Shown here: piece by piece, positions 63,201 through 64,000 of the stretch | How the letters are laid out: every line of letters begins with the position of its first letter | Position numbering within the stretch: the stretch's first letter is position 1 | NCBI RefSeq assembly: GCF_000090795.2 | Contig: NW_003546317.1 | Location: 31,000-94,999 of the forward strand | Origin: Amphimedon queenslandica | Lineage: Eukaryota; Porifera; Demospongiae; Haplosclerida; Niphatidae | DNA length: 64,000 bases | Reading direction: 5' to 3' | Notes under the pieces: generated by a model | Told to the model about the DNA's origin: nothing | Databases searched by the model: none | Seen by the model: the letters and a program-made list of their open reading frames with translations, nothing else | Made by a program: the position numbers and the translations under genes

Positions 63201-64000
63201 TATCACAATCACCTGTCTCTGACTGGCATTACTATGGTAACATTAATTTGAATATAACATTGAACTCAATTTGTATTCTTTTCTTCTACATTTCTCCTCT
63301 CTCTATCTCTGTCTTTTACTTTTGCTCTCTCTCTCTTGTAATTTTATTGTCTCTCTCTTTCAGATTCTATTTACACAGAGAGGTATATGAATCTACCAAC
63401 TGATAACTCTGATGGTTATAGAGTATGTTGTTTCTTCACTCAATAATAATAATTATTACTGATTAATGTGTCTTAGGTTACTTCACTGCTTAATAGACTA
63501 TCCAATGTGTCTGTGGAGTCCTTACCTCATTATTTATTAATACACGGAACTGGAGATGGTAATTAATAAGTAATCTATTGTATTCTTGCTGTGATGTATT
63601 ATGTACATGTATAATAGACTATTGTGTATAACAATGGAGTGATTGTATTGTAGTAACTATAATAGTATATTAGTAGCTGTGAAACTCCCTTCCTTATTTC
63701 TCTTCTTCATTTATTTTGTAGATTTTGTAGTGTATGCATATTGCATACATGTACATCTAGTTGTGAATCTTCTTCTCTATGTCTCCTCTCTCTTTTTGTT
63801 TATTTTGTAGATAATGTTCACTTTCAGAATACTGCCCAACTGATATCAGTACTCACTGAAAGAGAAATCCAGTATCAACTGATGGTAGGCTGGTGTACAT
63901 GCAACTATGCAAAATCTTGAATAGAATGGTTGGCATTATATACCAAACCATTATATATTTATGGTATAATATATAACGTTTTGTTTTTTAATTTTTTAAT
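58143..64000 (+). CDS. Dipeptidyl peptidase IV/FAP-type serine protease, 3' partial
   Basis: A type II membrane prolyl dipeptidase of family S9B. The start at 58143 gives a cytoplasmic tail MAAPVQLVQQTTSKSFDSAN, then a TM helix (CCLILIGLAVIFVLSFILEI, about 58380-58440). Over 20 exons follow. Propeller: LKISSVKLSPSGRYLLLIGD, then IPDWVYEEEVFSTNYAIWWA (about 59600 and 60105) with the Glu pair that binds the substrate N-terminus, and a Cys-rich part CLTCDETEWTGSCQYWSG. Hydrolase: VYGGPYSQM (about 62305), VVSVDGRGTGFRGD, the nucleophile YGSSYGGYMAG (about 62885-63155), DWHYYDSIYTERYMNLP and the Asp in HGTGDDNVHF (about 63545-63825). The catalytic His lies beyond the window edge. DPP6/DPP10 lack the Ser, so this is predicted active. 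A Ser replaces the usual Trp of GWSYGG. Confidence 0.92.
59810..60062. repeat. Palindromic satellite copy (DPP-gene intron)
   Basis: Altered core CTGTACTATAAGTACAG near 59979, preceded by AGCAGCTCAAACTTTCTACA with ACATAAGAACATGTATATG. It is followed by TTTAGCATGATTT. Confidence 0.7.

Overview
The window is animal nuclear DNA, most likely from a demosponge. Genes are densely packed and split into many short exons with introns of about 45 to several hundred bases. Proteins match standard metazoan families (14-3-3, USP30, COP1, PP1, TFIIH p62, eIF3c, DPP4). Introns are rich in a TACATG self-complementary microsatellite, in GA/CT and TAA runs and in foldback elements. The sponge assignment (an Amphimedon-like genome) is inference from gene density and repeat style. 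No rRNA, tRNA, CRISPR array or prokaryotic feature was seen.

Layout, left to right: HEATR6-like gene (+, 5' end cut by the window); an Ig-like/mucin-stalk/transmembrane receptor with a repeated tyrosine tail (+); GTF2H1, TFIIH p62 (-); RPL6 (-) divergent from DDX55/SPB4 (+); three tandem 14-3-3 genes (+); USP30 (-) divergent from PRKRIP1 (+); PP1 catalytic subunit (-) divergent from C1QBP/p32 (+); DENR (-) divergent from an unrecognised small hydrophilic protein gene (+); SRRM2/CWC21 (-); COP1 (-); a tail-anchored LRAT-like candidate (-) divergent from a TP53I3-type quinone oxidoreductase (+); EIF3C (-) divergent from a DPP4/FAP-type peptidase (+, 3' end cut).

The layout alternates head-to-head pairs, with start codons about 90-220 bp apart, and tail-to-tail pairs. 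Several shared promoters carry recognisable motifs: an NRF-1-type palindrome and E-box between RPL6 and DDX55, and a CRE plus E-boxes between PP1 and C1QBP. Most genes are housekeeping, in translation (RPL6, DDX55, EIF3C, DENR), splicing (SRRM2, PRKRIP1), transcription/repair (GTF2H1) and ubiquitin control (USP30, COP1). They do not form one pathway.

The less ordinary content is: (1) the Ig-mucin receptor whose cytoplasmic tail repeats a YGQ[V/I/L] motif; (2) the LRAT-like candidate and the YGAGAV-repeat small protein; (3) the 14-3-3 triplet, whose first member has a divergent last exon; (4) a dispersed satellite of about 175-195 bp built round the perfect palindrome CTGTACTATAGTACAG, present in introns of many of these genes; (5) several distinct families of short inverted-repeat (MITE-like) elements, one nested inside a satellite copy. 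Exon boundaries were read by eye from splice signals, phase and family similarity, so individual junctions can be off by a few bases.
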